Shown here piece after piece: positions 16,808-25,757 of a DNA stretch of 64,000 bases (position 1 is the stretch's first letter; each line of letters opens with the position of its first letter). The position numbers and the translations under genes were made by a program. The notes under the pieces were generated by a model that saw nothing but the letters and a program-made list of their open reading frames with translations, was not told the origin of the DNA and did no database searches. This stretch comes from Hymenobacter sp. IS2118 (GTDB taxonomy: Bacteria > Bacteroidota > Bacteroidia > Cytophagales > Hymenobacteraceae), in NCBI RefSeq assembly GCF_000715495.1, contig NZ_JNLX01000157.1:1-64000 (forward strand). Direction: 5' to 3'.

Positions 16808-17558
16808 CACGCTCCGGGCGCGGCAGCAACAAGGCCGCAAAGCGCTGGCCGTGCTGCTTGACCCAGATAATTTAAACGAAACCAGCTTGTTAACCCTGCT
16901 GCGCCTGGCTCAGGCGCATCCGGTCGATTACTTTTTCGTGGGGGGCAGCCTGGTGCTTAGTTCGCATCAGGCTGCCCTTATTGCGTTAATAAAGGTGCAC
17001 TCTACAGTGCCCGTGCTGCTATTTCCCAGCCACAGCCTGCACCTCGACGGGCCTGCCGATGGCGTGCTACTGCTGTCGCTGATTTCGGGCCGCAACCCCG
17101 ATTTTCTGATTGGCCAGCATGTTGTGGCCGCGCCGCGCCTGCGGGCCAGCGGCCTGCAATTATTGTCCACCGGCTACATGCTGGTCGATTCGGGACGGGC
17201 CACCACGGCTTCGTACATGAGCGGCACCGTGCCGCTGCCGCACGATAAGCCCGGCATTGCGGCCTGCACGGCCCTGGCCGGCGAGCAGCTGGGCTTGCAG
17301 CTAATGTACCTCGATGGGGGCAGCGGCGCCCAAAACCCAGTGTCGGCCGCCATGATTGCGGCCGTGCGGGAAACGGTGAGCACGCCCCTTATCGTGGGGG
17401 GCGGGCTCAATACCCAAGCTAAAGTGCGCGCCGCCCTCGCGGCCGGGGCCGACGTGGTGGTGGTCGGCAACCACATTGAAGCCGAGCCGGAGTTTCTGGC
17501 GGAGGCCGTGGGCGTGGTGGCGTCATTCAACGCCGTCGCAGCCGCTGCCGAAGCGTAA
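16779..17558 (+). CDS. pcrB: geranylgeranylglyceryl/heptaprenylglyceryl phosphate synthase-type (PcrB/GGGPS)
   Basis: Prenyltransferase that in characterised family members joins sn-glycerol-1-phosphate to a polyprenyl diphosphate, making an archaeal-type ether lipid precursor. The 259-residue TIM barrel shows ALAVLLDPDNLNE (Mg/phosphate region), VDYFFVGGSLVLS, LLISLISGRNPDFLIGQHV-type residues, QLMYLDGGSGAQNPV and IVGGGLNTQAKVRAALAAGADVVVVGNHIE (phosphate-binding loops). The ATG at 16779 gives the normal N-terminus and overlaps the preceding gene by 29 bp. Bacteroidota members are usually placed in GGGPS group II; prenyl chain length cannot be read from sequence here. It is last in the operon. 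Confidence 0.85.
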   Translation: MRPPTLLLYDTLRARQQQGRKALAVLLDPDNLNETSLLTLLRLAQAHPVDYFFVGGSLVLSSHQAALIALIKVHSTVPVLLFPSHSLHLDGPADGVLLLSLISGRNPDFLIGQHVVAAPRLRASGLQLLSTGYMLVDSGRATTASYMSGTVPLPHDKPGIAACTALAGEQLGLQLMYLDGGSGAQNPVSAAMIAAVRETVSTPLIVGGGLNTQAKVRAALAAGADVVVVGNHIEAEPEFLAEAVGVVASFNAVAAAAEA

Positions 17559-17999
17559 TTTCTTCCGCAGCCTTATCAGTGGGCCAGTTGCTCTGGCCGC
17601 CAGTGTGCGACCCGTGAGCACACTAGCTATACGTCGAAGATGGGTTGCGGCATCATTATGTGGAACGGTTGTTTCGCGCTGTCATGGGGTAAAGTTGTAG
17701 CACCCGTGGAACGTGCTGCAGTCGCTGCCAAAATGGTGTAAGGGAAGGTTGAAACCGGGCCGGTTGCGCGAATTGGGGCCATAAATGACAATGAGTAGAA
17801 AGTGGGAAATAAGTTGATTATTCAGTTATTCTGCTTTTAGGCTGCTGCCTTGAGAACGGTTTCGGCTTAAACTATTGACCGGGCTTTTCGGTCAATTTAA
17901 CCAGTAATAAGTACCATTGGAAGAAAACACAAAAGGAATCGCAGGCTGAAATAGTAGCTTTGAGGTCTTCTTGTAAATGTTTTATTTCTGATTACTCCA
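17559..17999. other. 441-bp intergenic region before a TonB receptor gene
   Basis: No gene recognised. Base composition drops from GC-rich to near-even from about 17780 onward. The octamer TAGCTTTG at 17955-17962 matches the Bacteroidota -7 consensus TAnnTTTG, 38 bp before the receptor start. No TTG -33 box sits at the usual 19-23 bp spacing. Confidence 0.45.
17955..17962 (+). promoter_or_regulatory. candidate -7 box (TAnnTTTG) for the TonB receptor
   Basis: TAGCTTTG fits the sigma-A-type -7 element of Bacteroidota and leaves a leader of about 30 nt before the ATG at 18000. The -33 element is not evident. Confidence 0.4.
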
Positions 18000-20822
18000 A
18001 TGCAACACGTTTATTCGGCAATGCTTGCAACATTGCTGCACGTTTATCCGGCTAATGCCATCCCAGCTACTGCTGACAACCCCCAAAAACCGACTGCTAA
18101 GAAGAATACGGCTCGGCGCTTGGAAGCTAAACGCCGGACGCTGCATCTAGCTACTGACCCTGCAGAAAACTCGATTCGAGGTATTGTGCAAACCAAGGAA
18201 GGCGAAACGCTGCCCGGTGCCACCGTTTTTATTCGGGGTACCTACGTGGGTACTGCCACCAACCAGCTGGGCGAGTTCAGCCTGAATCCTTCCTTTACCG
18301 AGGGTACGGTGGAGCTGGTGGTGTCTTATGTGGGCTACGAAACCCAGGTGCTACAGCTCACGCAGCCCACGGCGCTCATTGTGCAGCTGCTGCCCAGCGC
18401 CACGCTGCTGAACGAAACGGTAGTATCGGCCTCGCGCATCGAGGAAAACATTCTGCGGGCCCCTGTTACCATCGACAAAATATCGGGGCGCCAGCTCGAG
18501 CGCATGAGCACGCCCGAAGTGCTGGCCGGCCTGGGCATGCTCCCCGGCGTGGACGTGAACTCGGCCTCCATGCTCTTCACCAGCATCAGTACCCGCGGCT
18601 TCAACACGGCCAAATCGGAACGGGTAATTCAGCTCGTGGACTACATGGACACGGCTTTGCCTTCGCTCAACCTGAGCCCCGGCAACCTGGTGGGCATTCC
18701 CGAGCTGGACATGGAGAGCATTGAAATCATTCACGGCCCGGCCTCGGCCCTCTACGGCTCCAACGCCCTGAGCGGGGTGGTGCTGTTCAACTCCAAAGAC
18801 GCCTTTGTGTACGACGGCCTGAGCGTGCGCCTGCGCGGCGGCGAGCGCAGCCTGCTCGACGGCCAGCTGCGCTACGCCAAAAAGGTGGGCGAGCGGTTTG
18901 CTTTTAAGGTGAACGCCAGTGGCTTCCGGGCCACCGACTGGGTTGCCAACAACTTCGAAGCCAATTCGGGCTCAGTGAACCCGGCCGGCTCGACGCTGGG
19001 CTACGATGCCGTGAACCGCTACGGCGAGCTGAGCAACCTGTACTCGCCCTTCCAGAACCAGCCGGGTTTCACGGTGGACCCCGAACTTTACGGCAAAACG
19101 GTGTACCTGCCCGGCTTCACGGAGCAGGAATTGATTAAAGGCGACGAAAAAACGCAGTCTTACCGCGTGCAGGGCGCCGTGTCGTACCTCTTGAAGGACG
19201 ACCTGAAACTGACCGTGGAGGCCAAGCGGGGCGTGGGCACGGCAACCTACCAGAACCTGAGTCGTTTCCGTATCAAAGACCTGGGCACCAATCAGTATCG
19301 GGCCGAGCTCAAGAACGCAAAAGGCTTTGTCCGGGTGTATTCGACGGAGGATTTCACGGGCAGCTCCTACGAGCTGTCGCAGCTGAGCCGGCTCATAGGC
19401 CTGTCGCCGGCATCGGAAGCCGGCAACACGGGCAGCTACTTCCAGCAGTACGTGGTAGCGTACAACAGCGCGTACAGCGCGGCCCGCAATCCGGGCCGGC
19501 CGGGCGGCAGCCTGAGCATGGCCGAGGCGCAGGCCTTTGCCCAAAACGTCGCCAACAGCACCCAGTTGTCGTCGTCCGACCCGCGCTTCACCACGCTGCG
19601 CGATAACATTGCCAACGACGACCAGCCCGGCCGGGGCGCCCAACAGAACTTCAATTCCTTCCTCAACGACATCAGCAGCCAGTACAGCTTCAAGCTGGGC
19701 GAGGCGGGAACCAACCTGATTGTGGGCGGCGCCTACCGCGAGTACCGCCTGGGTTCGGGCGGCAAGCTGTTTGCCGATACCGACGGCGAGCGCCTCACCA
19801 ACTACGAGTACGGGGCTTACGGCCAATTGACCCAAGCCCTGCTCAACGACCGGCTGAAACTGGCCCTGGCCGGTCGCCTGGACAACTTCAAGAACTTTGA
19901 CCCGTCGTTCTCGCCCCGCGTGGCGGCCGTATACTCGCTGGGCAAAAACATGCAGCATAACTTCCGGGGCAGCTTCAGCCAGGCGTTCCGCAGCCCCACG
20001 CAGCCCGACCAGTTCCTGCGCTCCGACGTGGGTAACTTCATTCTACTCGGCAACGTGGGCGCGGGCTTCCAGGGCTACAACTTCACCAACTCCCAGGGCC
20101 AGCCCTACACGCCGGGCGCCCCGCTCGCCGATTTTGAGCTGTCGATTGACAAGCTGAAGCTGGAGCGGGTGAGCACGGCTGAAATTGGCTACAAGGGCGC
20201 CATCATTCCCAACGTGTATGTAGATGCCAGCTACTTCCGCAGCCGCTACAACGACTTCATCGGCGGCACTGCCTTTGTGGGCAATGTGGACGGCACCCGC
20301 CCCACCTTTCAGCAGGTAAACGCCGGCCTGGCCTCGGGCTTCACCAATCCGAATGCTTCGCCGGCCCGCATCATCTACACGGCCAGCAACAACAGTCAGG
20401 AAGTGCGTACCCAAGGCGCCACGTTCGGCCTCACTTACTACATGAGCAAGGCCCTGAACATTGGCGGCAACTACTCCTTCAACCTCCTGGACCGCAGCAA
20501 CCTGCCGGACGGCTTCCTCACGTTCTTCAATACGCCCAAGCACAAGTACAACCTGATTGCCAGCGGTACCGTGCTGAGCAACCTCACCTATTCGGTTAAC
20601 TACCGCTGGGTGGAAGGCCACAAGCAGGAATTACCCTTCGCTAACGGTCAGATTCGTACGTACAGCACCACCGATGCCTACCTCGGTTACACGGTGCCCA
20701 AGCTGGCCACCACGTTCCAGGCCGGCATCTCTAATGCCTTCGATGCGAACAACGTGCAAATCATCGGCGGCCCGCAGATTGGCCGCCTCGCCTACCTGGG
20801 CGTACTCCTGAACGTGAAGTAA
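18000..20822 (+). CDS. TonB-dependent receptor with carboxypeptidase-regulatory-like domain
   Basis: Outer-membrane active-transport receptor, 940 residues; substrate unknown. After a short leader, a CarboxypepD_reg-like domain covers about residues 60-135 (IRGIVQTKEGETLPGATVFIRGTYVGTATNQLGEFSL...VSYVGYETQVLQL). The plug reads TVVSASRIEENILRAPVTIDKISGRQLERMSTPEVLAGLGMLPGVDVNSASMLFTSISTRGFN, with ESIEIIHGPASALYGSNALSGVV at its end. A long beta barrel follows, ending ...QIIGGPQIGRLAYLGVLLNVK. Plug and barrel resemble siderophore or vitamin receptors more than SusC. The gene is monocistronic, with a strong terminator downstream shared with the convergent amine oxidase gene. Confidence 0.9.
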   Translation: MQHVYSAMLATLLHVYPANAIPATADNPQKPTAKKNTARRLEAKRRTLHLATDPAENSIRGIVQTKEGETLPGATVFIRGTYVGTATNQLGEFSLNPSFTEGTVELVVSYVGYETQVLQLTQPTALIVQLLPSATLLNETVVSASRIEENILRAPVTIDKISGRQLERMSTPEVLAGLGMLPGVDVNSASMLFTSISTRGFNTAKSERVIQLVDYMDTALPSLNLSPGNLVGIPELDMESIEIIHGPASALYGSNALSGVVLFNSKDAFVYDGLSVRLRGGERSLLDGQLRYAKKVGERFAFKVNASGFRATDWVANNFEANSGSVNPAGSTLGYDAVNRYGELSNLYSPFQNQPGFTVDPELYGKTVYLPGFTEQELIKGDEKTQSYRVQGAVSYLLKDDLKLTVEAKRGVGTATYQNLSRFRIKDLGTNQYRAELKNAKGFVRVYSTEDFTGSSYELSQLSRLIGLSPASEAGNTGSYFQQYVVAYNSAYSAARNPGRPGGSLSMAEAQAFAQNVANSTQLSSSDPRFTTLRDNIANDDQPGRGAQQNFNSFLNDISSQYSFKLGEAGTNLIVGGAYREYRLGSGGKLFADTDGERLTNYEYGAYGQLTQALLNDRLKLALAGRLDNFKNFDPSFSPRVAAVYSLGKNMQHNFRGSFSQAFRSPTQPDQFLRSDVGNFILLGNVGAGFQGYNFTNSQGQPYTPGAPLADFELSIDKLKLERVSTAEIGYKGAIIPNVYVDASYFRSRYNDFIGGTAFVGNVDGTRPTFQQVNAGLASGFTNPNASPARIIYTASNNSQEVRTQGATFGLTYYMSKALNIGGNYSFNLLDRSNLPDGFLTFFNTPKHKYNLIASGTVLSNLTYSVNYRWVEGHKQELPFANGQIRTYSTTDAYLGYTVPKLATTFQAGISNAFDANNVQIIGGPQIGRLAYLGVLLNVK

Positions 20823-20843
20823 GGCGCTGCCGCACACGTTATA

Positions 20844-20878
20844 AAAAAGGTCCCGCATCACTGATGCGGGACCTTTTT
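20844..20878. terminator. bidirectional terminator between convergent genes
   Basis: Perfect inverted repeat (AAAAAGGTCCCGCATCA / TGATGCGGGACCTTTTT) with flanking A- and T-runs. It lies 21 bp after the TonB receptor stop and 35 bp from the amine oxidase stop. Confidence 0.92.
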
Positions 20879-20913
20879 GTTGGGCGCCAATCGGCAAACA
20901 GGAGCCGCGACGC

Positions 20914-22053
20914 TTAATTGGCAGCCACGGCATCGGGCAGCAATTGCAGGAGTTGTGCGGCCGCCCACCGGCCCGATTCCACGGCCCCATCAAGCCGGCC
21001 CCATTCGCTGACGGAGGTTTCGGCGCCGGCCCAGTGCAAGGTGCCGGCCCACTGGGGCTGGCGCAGTAGCGCGGGGCCCTGCAGGGGTACGGCCAGGGGC
21101 GGCTGCTCGTCGCCGGGGGTGCTGGTAAACGGTTCAAGGGACCAGTCCAACTCGTGGTAAGCCAGTGGGGCGCCGGCGGCCGGGCCAAACAGCCGCTCCA
21201 GCTGCGCCACCACTGCGGCCTGCCGCTCGGCCCGGCCCGCTGCCCGCAGCGGGTGCGGGGTGGCAAAGAACCCGAACAACGCCCCCACTGCCGCACTCTG
21301 CGGCGACGCATCGTGCAGCTCCACCAGCGGTCCGGTCTGGCTCACACCGAAGCCCGACCAGCCCTGGGTGCGCCAAAAAGGCTGCTCGTATACCAGCACC
21401 GCTTTCATGGCGTGGCTCATCCAGGTGGGTACGGTTTGCATGGTGTGTTGCAGCGCCGCCGACAGGTCGGGCTCAAACGCCATACTGTGGGCTACCAGCC
21501 GCGGGGGCATGGCCACTATCACGGCCGGTGCGCGGTAGGTGCGGGGAAGGCCGCCGTGCACGGCCGTCACTTCGATGTCGCCCTCCGGCAAGCGGCGCAG
21601 CCGGGTCACGCGGGTAGCCAGCTGTAGCGTATCCGGCGATAATTCGTCGGCCAGGGTACGGCAGAGCACGGCGGCCCCACCGCCCAGGCGCAGGTAGCCC
21701 GCCGAGCCCGCCGGCTGCGGCAGCCGGTGCACGCCGTGTGGCGTTTCGTAAGCCGTAGCACCGGCGCTGAACTGCGTAAACGGCCGAATTTTCAATTCTT
21801 CCAATACCTGCGTCAGGTAAGGGTGGTGGGTCCAGCCCCAGGTTGCGCCCAGGTCCAGTAGCTCGGCTGCGGGGCGGCCGGGCACAGCGGGCACGGCCAT
21901 TGTGCGCCCGCCCACTCGAGCACGGGCTTCCAGCACCAACACCGCCCGGCCGGCGGCCTGCAGCCGCTGGGCTGCCACCAGCCCAGACAGCCCGGCTCCA
22001 ATGATGATGACCGGGGACGGCGGTGAAGAGGGAGAGTCGGCGGCGAACGTCAT
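20914..22053 (-). CDS. flavin-dependent amine oxidase
   Basis: FAD-dependent oxidoreductase of the monoamine oxidase/phytoene desaturase superfamily, about 379 residues. The N-terminal dinucleotide-binding motif (VIIIGAGLSGLVAAQRLQAAGRAVLVLEARARVGGRTM) has both GxGxxG and GGRT. The C-terminal FAD motif is WAGTLHWAGAETSVSEWGRLDGAVESGRWAA. It oxidises primary amines in characterised relatives; the substrate here is unknown. The ATG at 22053 is used; an in-frame ATG at 22074 would add seven residues. Convergent with the TonB receptor gene and sharing its terminator. Confidence 0.87.
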   Translation of the reverse strand: MTFAADSPSSPPSPVIIIGAGLSGLVAAQRLQAAGRAVLVLEARARVGGRTMAVPAVPGRPAAELLDLGATWGWTHHPYLTQVLEELKIRPFTQFSAGATAYETPHGVHRLPQPAGSAGYLRLGGGAAVLCRTLADELSPDTLQLATRVTRLRRLPEGDIEVTAVHGGLPRTYRAPAVIVAMPPRLVAHSMAFEPDLSAALQHTMQTVPTWMSHAMKAVLVYEQPFWRTQGWSGFGVSQTGPLVELHDASPQSAAVGALFGFFATPHPLRAAGRAERQAAVVAQLERLFGPAAGAPLAYHELDWSLEPFTSTPGDEQPPLAVPLQGPALLRQPQWAGTLHWAGAETSVSEWGRLDGAVESGRWAAAQLLQLLPDAVAAN

Positions 22054-22276
22054 GCAGGGAAGCCTGTGGGGCATTGACTTGGGTGGGCACGAAACAAAGG
22101 CGGGTGTCGGTGCTGTCTATTCGTGGTTGTGGTGGGGGTATAACACCCGTTGGCCTTTTCGGTTAGCTGCTGAGTCAATGGCAGCCAGGTTTTGTGCTTA
22201 CCAACAAGGAGTTACAGCAAACGTACTGCGCGCTTAACATGGAACAGGCTCATTAGATGCGAAGGCCCCGAAACGC

Positions 22277-22327
22277 AAAAACCCGAAAACATGCTCCTGC
22301 CAAGCAGGAAGGATGTTTTCGGGTTTT
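22277..22327 (-). terminator. terminator downstream of tRNA-Thr
   Basis: The arm AAAACCCGAAAACAT (22277-22292 zone) pairs with ATGTTTTCGGGTTTT (22313-22327), with an inner CCTGC/GCAGG stem. On the minus strand the structure ends in a T-run, 8 nt past the tRNA 3' end. Confidence 0.8.
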
Positions 22328-22334
22328 GCTAAAG

Positions 22335-22407
22335 AGCCTCTTATTGGACTCGAACCAACGACCTGCTCATTACGAATGAGCTGCTCTACCAGCTGAGCTA
22401 AAGAGGC
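22335..22407 (-). tRNA. tRNA-Thr (anticodon CGU)
   Basis: On the minus strand the 73-nt sequence folds as a cloverleaf. The acceptor GCCTCTT pairs with AAGAGGC, followed by the D-arm GCTC...GAGC. The anticodon stem GCTCA/TGAGC carries loop TTCGTAA (anticodon CGT), and the T-arm is GTTGG-TTCGAGT-CCAAT. The CCA end is not encoded. A strong terminator follows directly. Confidence 0.95.
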
Positions 22408-22514
22408 TTGTTTTCCCGCCGACGCTTTCGGAACGGACTGCAAAGATAGGCACCGCGCCGGACGCCGCGCAACCGCCCTCCCGGAAAAGTTTTGCCCGGC
22501 GTGGGCGGGCGCGG

Positions 22515-22548
22515 TTTTTGAGCGGCAGTGGGAGTGGTTTGTACCTTG
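22515..22548 (+). promoter_or_regulatory. candidate Bacteroidota promoter for the DUF4834 gene
   Basis: TTTTTG at 22515-22520 and TACCTTG at 22542-22548 are separated by 21 bp, close to the -33 TTTG / -7 TAnnTTTG pattern. The start codon is 26 bp further. Confidence 0.5.
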
Positions 22549-22573
22549 CGGCGGCATTTACCGTTCTATAACT

Positions 22574-22834
22574 ATGCGTTTCTGGCTCATCTTGATTCTG
22601 GTAATTTTTGCATTGCGCTACCTGCTGCCCATCGTGCTGCGGCTGGTGTTGGCGGGGTTTGTGCGCAAGCAAATGCGCAACGGCGGCTTTGTGGTGCCCC
22701 CGCAGTCGCAGCCCGGCCCGCCGCCCGTGCCCGGCGAAGTTCGGGTAGACTACGTGCCTCCGGTTGCGCCCGAAGCGGAGAAGCCATCGGGCTTTAAAGG
22801 CGGCGAATACGTTGACTTTGAGGAGATAAAATAG
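22574..22834 (+). CDS. DUF4834-type small membrane protein
   Basis: 86 residues: one N-terminal membrane helix (FWLILILVIFALRYLLPIVLRLVLAGFV), a basic turn (RKQMRN), a proline-rich linker, and the C-terminal signature FKGGEYVDFEEIK. The combination matches DUF4834 proteins of Bacteroidota, which in other genomes commonly sit near the YfhO membrane protein gene, as here. Function unknown. The C-terminal tail would be cytoplasmic, given the basic residues after the helix. Confidence 0.78.
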   Translation: MRFWLILILVIFALRYLLPIVLRLVLAGFVRKQMRNGGFVVPPQSQPGPPPVPGEVRVDYVPPVAPEAEKPSGFKGGEYVDFEEIK

Positions 22835-22903
22835 CGCGCAAGGTTGCGCGAAGTAGAAATTAAGTCTCGCTAAGGATTGTACTCACATTCTGGCGAGGCT
22901 TTC

Positions 22904-22940
22904 TTTTTGCTTCGCGTAGCCCTGCGCGACTGTACCTTCG
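22904..22940 (+). promoter_or_regulatory. candidate promoter for the YfhO-family gene
   Basis: TTTTTG (22904-22909) is followed 23 bp later by TACCTTCG (22933-22940), one base from the TAnnTTTG -7 box. It lies 33 bp before the ATG at 22974. Confidence 0.4.
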
Positions 22941-22973
22941 GGCACGTTTTTATGTTCCTCCAAAATTGCCCTG

Positions 22974-25532
22974 ATGGCTGCTGTTACTTCTGCTTCTCCT
23001 GTTTCGTCCGCGCCGTGGTGGCAGCGGGCTTTGCCGCACGCGCTGGCGGTTCTGTTTTTCGTGGTGCTGGCGGGTCTGTATTTCTCGCCCATCATGTTCG
23101 AGGGCAAAAGCCTGACGCAGCACGATATCACCCAGTTTCAGGGCGGCGCTCACGAGGCGCAGGAGTATGCCAAAGCCATGGGCCGGGAAGCGCTGTGGAC
23201 GAATTCCATGTTTTCGGGCATGCCCACTTACCTCATCAGCCTGCACTTTCCGGGCGACTGGTCGGGGTACCTGCAAAGTATCATGACGCTGGGCCTGCCC
23301 GCCGTGGTGGCCAACCTGTTTCTGGCGCTGCTCTGCGGCTATATTTTGCTGGTGGCGATAGGCGTGCGGCCACTGGTGGCCGTGGCGGGCGCCGTGGCGC
23401 TGGGCTTTTCGAGCTACAACATAGCCATTCTGGCCGCCGGGCACAACACCAAGAGCATTGCCCTGGCCTACGCGCCGCTGGTGCTGGCCGGCGTGCTGGT
23501 GGCCTACCGCCGCGATAAGTGGCTGGGAGCCGCGCTGTTTGCCGTGGGCCTCACCCTCAACGTGCGCGCCAATCACCTCCAGATTACGTATTACCTGCTG
23601 CTGCTGCTGGCCATTTTTGGCATCATCGAACTGGTGGCGGCCATTCGCGCCGGGCGGCTGCCCGCGTTTTTGCAGCGCACGGCACTGCTGGGGCTGGGCG
23701 CCGCGCTGGCCGTGGGCGTCAGCTTCGGCCGCCTCTACACCACCCTCGAATATAGCAAGTACAGCAACCGGGGCCGCACCGAGCTAACGACCCCGGGACC
23801 TGGTCAGGCCCCCGCCGCCAGCGCCGCCGACGAGAGCACGGGCGTGGACCGCGACTACGCCTTCCAGTACAGCTACGGCGTGGGCGAAACCATCACGCTG
23901 CTCATTCCCAACTTCTACGGCGGGGCCAGCTCCATGCCGCTCGGCACCGATTCTAACCTCGCCAAGGCGGGCCTGCCGCAGGAATATCTGGCCGGCATGC
24001 CCACCTACTGGGGTCAGCAGAGCTACACCGCCGGCCCGGTTTACATGGGCGCGGTGGTTTGCTTTCTGTTTGTTCTGGGCCTGTTTGTGGTGGATAAGCG
24101 GACGCGCTACTGGCTGCTGGCCGGCACGGTGCTGTCCATTCTGCTGGCCTGGGGCAAGAACTTCGAGACGTTCAACTACCTGATTTTTGACTTATTACCC
24201 GGCTACAACAAGTTCCGGGCGGTGAGCATGGCGCTGGTTATTGCGCAGTTGGCCATGCCCATTCTGGGTGCGCTGGCCCTGAGCCGCGTGCTGCGTCCGC
24301 GCGTAGTGGTGCCTTTGGACCCGACCGATGCCCAGCAGCACCCCGCCCTAGCCAAAGCCGTCGGTGCTGCCAAAGCCCCCCTCTCGGCCGATGCCACGGC
24401 GCTGCTGCCCAAAGTATTGTATGCGGGCGCCATCGCGGCCGGTATTTGCGTGCTGGCGTGGCTGGCCAGCTTCAGCTTCGATTTTTCGGCGCCTATTGAC
24501 GGGGAGCTGACCAAGCAGGGCTTCACGCCGGAGCTGCTCGGGGCCCTGCGCGCCGACCGGGCCGACCTGCTGCGCGGCGACGTGTGGCGCGGCCTGCTCT
24601 TTATCGGGGCGGCGCTGGGGGTGCTCTATTTCTACCTCAAGGGCCGCCTGAATAGGATGCCCGCGGCTGCGCTCATGGTGTTTTTGGTGCTGGTTGATTT
24701 GTGGGGCGTGGACAAGCGTTACCTCGGCAACGATAAATTCCAGAGCGAAACCATTGCCCAAACCTTCCAGCCTTCGCCCGCCGACCAGCTTATTCTGCGC
24801 GACCCCGACCTAAGCTACCGCGTGCTCAACGTGCAGAACCCGTTCAACGAAGCGCAGACATCGTACTTCCACAAGAGCATCGGCGGCTACCACGGCGCCA
24901 AGCTGCGCCGCTACCAGGACCTCATCGAACGCCAGATTTCCACCAACAACCAGCAGGTGCTCAACATGCTGAACACGCGCTACATCATCACTGGCGACCC
25001 CAAGCAGCCGGTGCAGCGCAACCCCGGCGCCCTGGGCAATGCCTGGTTTGTGCGCGAGGTGAAAACCGTGAGCAGCCCCGACGAGGAAATGGCGGCCCTC
25101 AGCACGCTCAACCCCGCCACCGAAGCCGTGGTGGATGTCAGCAAGTTTGCTGACCAAAAGGCCGCCAGCTACGACGTAACCGGCGCCACTATCCGGCTGG
25201 CCGGCTACACGCCCGACGAGCTGAAGTACAGCTACACCTCGCCCCAGCCTGGCCTGGTCGTGTTCTCGGAAATCTACTATGCCGATGGCTGGCAGGCCTT
25301 TATCGATGGCAAGCCGGTACCGCACATCCGGGCTAACTACGTGCTGCGCGCGCTGCCGGTGCCCGCCGGCTCGCACGCCATCGAGTTCCGGTTTGAGCCC
25401 AAGGCGTATGCTTTGGGCAACGGGGTTTCGCTGGCTGCCAGCATTGCCCTGCTGCTGGTGCTGGTGGGCGCGGGCGTGTACGCCGTGCGCCGCAAGCCGG
25501 AACTGGATGCGCCGGTGGTGGCCGTAGCCTAA
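22974..25532 (+). CDS. YfhO-family polytopic membrane protein
   Basis: 852-residue integral membrane protein of the bacterial YfhO family, related to GT-C glycosyltransferases and implicated in glycan or lipoteichoic-acid glycosylation in Firmicutes. Seen are the extracytoplasmic acidic opening (GLYFSPIMFEGKSLTQHDITQFQGGAHEAQEYAKAMGREALWTNSMFSGMPTYL), many hydrophobic helices, the loop YNKFRAVSMALVIAQLAMPILGALAL, and a C-terminal soluble domain ending in YADGWQAFIDGKPVPHIRANYVLRALPVPAGSHAIEFRFEP, typical for the family. A last helix precedes the stop. The gene is next to a DUF4834 gene. Donor and acceptor are unknown. Confidence 0.86.
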   Translation: MAAVTSASPVSSAPWWQRALPHALAVLFFVVLAGLYFSPIMFEGKSLTQHDITQFQGGAHEAQEYAKAMGREALWTNSMFSGMPTYLISLHFPGDWSGYLQSIMTLGLPAVVANLFLALLCGYILLVAIGVRPLVAVAGAVALGFSSYNIAILAAGHNTKSIALAYAPLVLAGVLVAYRRDKWLGAALFAVGLTLNVRANHLQITYYLLLLLAIFGIIELVAAIRAGRLPAFLQRTALLGLGAALAVGVSFGRLYTTLEYSKYSNRGRTELTTPGPGQAPAASAADESTGVDRDYAFQYSYGVGETITLLIPNFYGGASSMPLGTDSNLAKAGLPQEYLAGMPTYWGQQSYTAGPVYMGAVVCFLFVLGLFVVDKRTRYWLLAGTVLSILLAWGKNFETFNYLIFDLLPGYNKFRAVSMALVIAQLAMPILGALALSRVLRPRVVVPLDPTDAQQHPALAKAVGAAKAPLSADATALLPKVLYAGAIAAGICVLAWLASFSFDFSAPIDGELTKQGFTPELLGALRADRADLLRGDVWRGLLFIGAALGVLYFYLKGRLNRMPAAALMVFLVLVDLWGVDKRYLGNDKFQSETIAQTFQPSPADQLILRDPDLSYRVLNVQNPFNEAQTSYFHKSIGGYHGAKLRRYQDLIERQISTNNQQVLNMLNTRYIITGDPKQPVQRNPGALGNAWFVREVKTVSSPDEEMAALSTLNPATEAVVDVSKFADQKAASYDVTGATIRLAGYTPDELKYSYTSPQPGLVVFSEIYYADGWQAFIDGKPVPHIRANYVLRALPVPAGSHAIEFRFEPKAYALGNGVSLAASIALLLVLVGAGVYAVRRKPELDAPVVAVA

Positions 25533-25553
25533 CCCGGCGCGCCCTGCTCAATT

Positions 25554-25688
25554 GCTGGCGCGCGTCTCCGACGCGTTGCCTACTGGTTTCGCGTCTGTGA
25601 TGCGCAGGGCCAATGAGGCCAGATGGTGAGAACGGCGGCGTTTGGAAATGCCAAGCCAGTAGGCACCGCGGCGGAGACGCGCGCCAGC
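25554..25688. repeat. 135-bp MITE-like element with 33-bp terminal inverted repeats
   Basis: The terminal arms 25554-25586 (starting GCTGGCGCGCGTCTCCG) and 25656-25688 match as reverse complements at 31 of 33 positions. The 69-bp interior has no coding potential. The arm itself contains a GCGTC-tcc-GACGC hairpin. No target-site duplication was recognised. Confidence 0.75.
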
Positions 25689-25757
25689 GGCTGACTGCGT
25701 AAGTCCTATTTTTAATTTTCTCAAAAACTGTACACCAACCTGGAAACCGCTCTAAGT

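Noticed and set aside
22335-22407. tRNA-Thr as an integration hot spot
   Set aside because: No integrase, no displaced direct repeat of the tRNA 3' end and no island boundary seen within the window.
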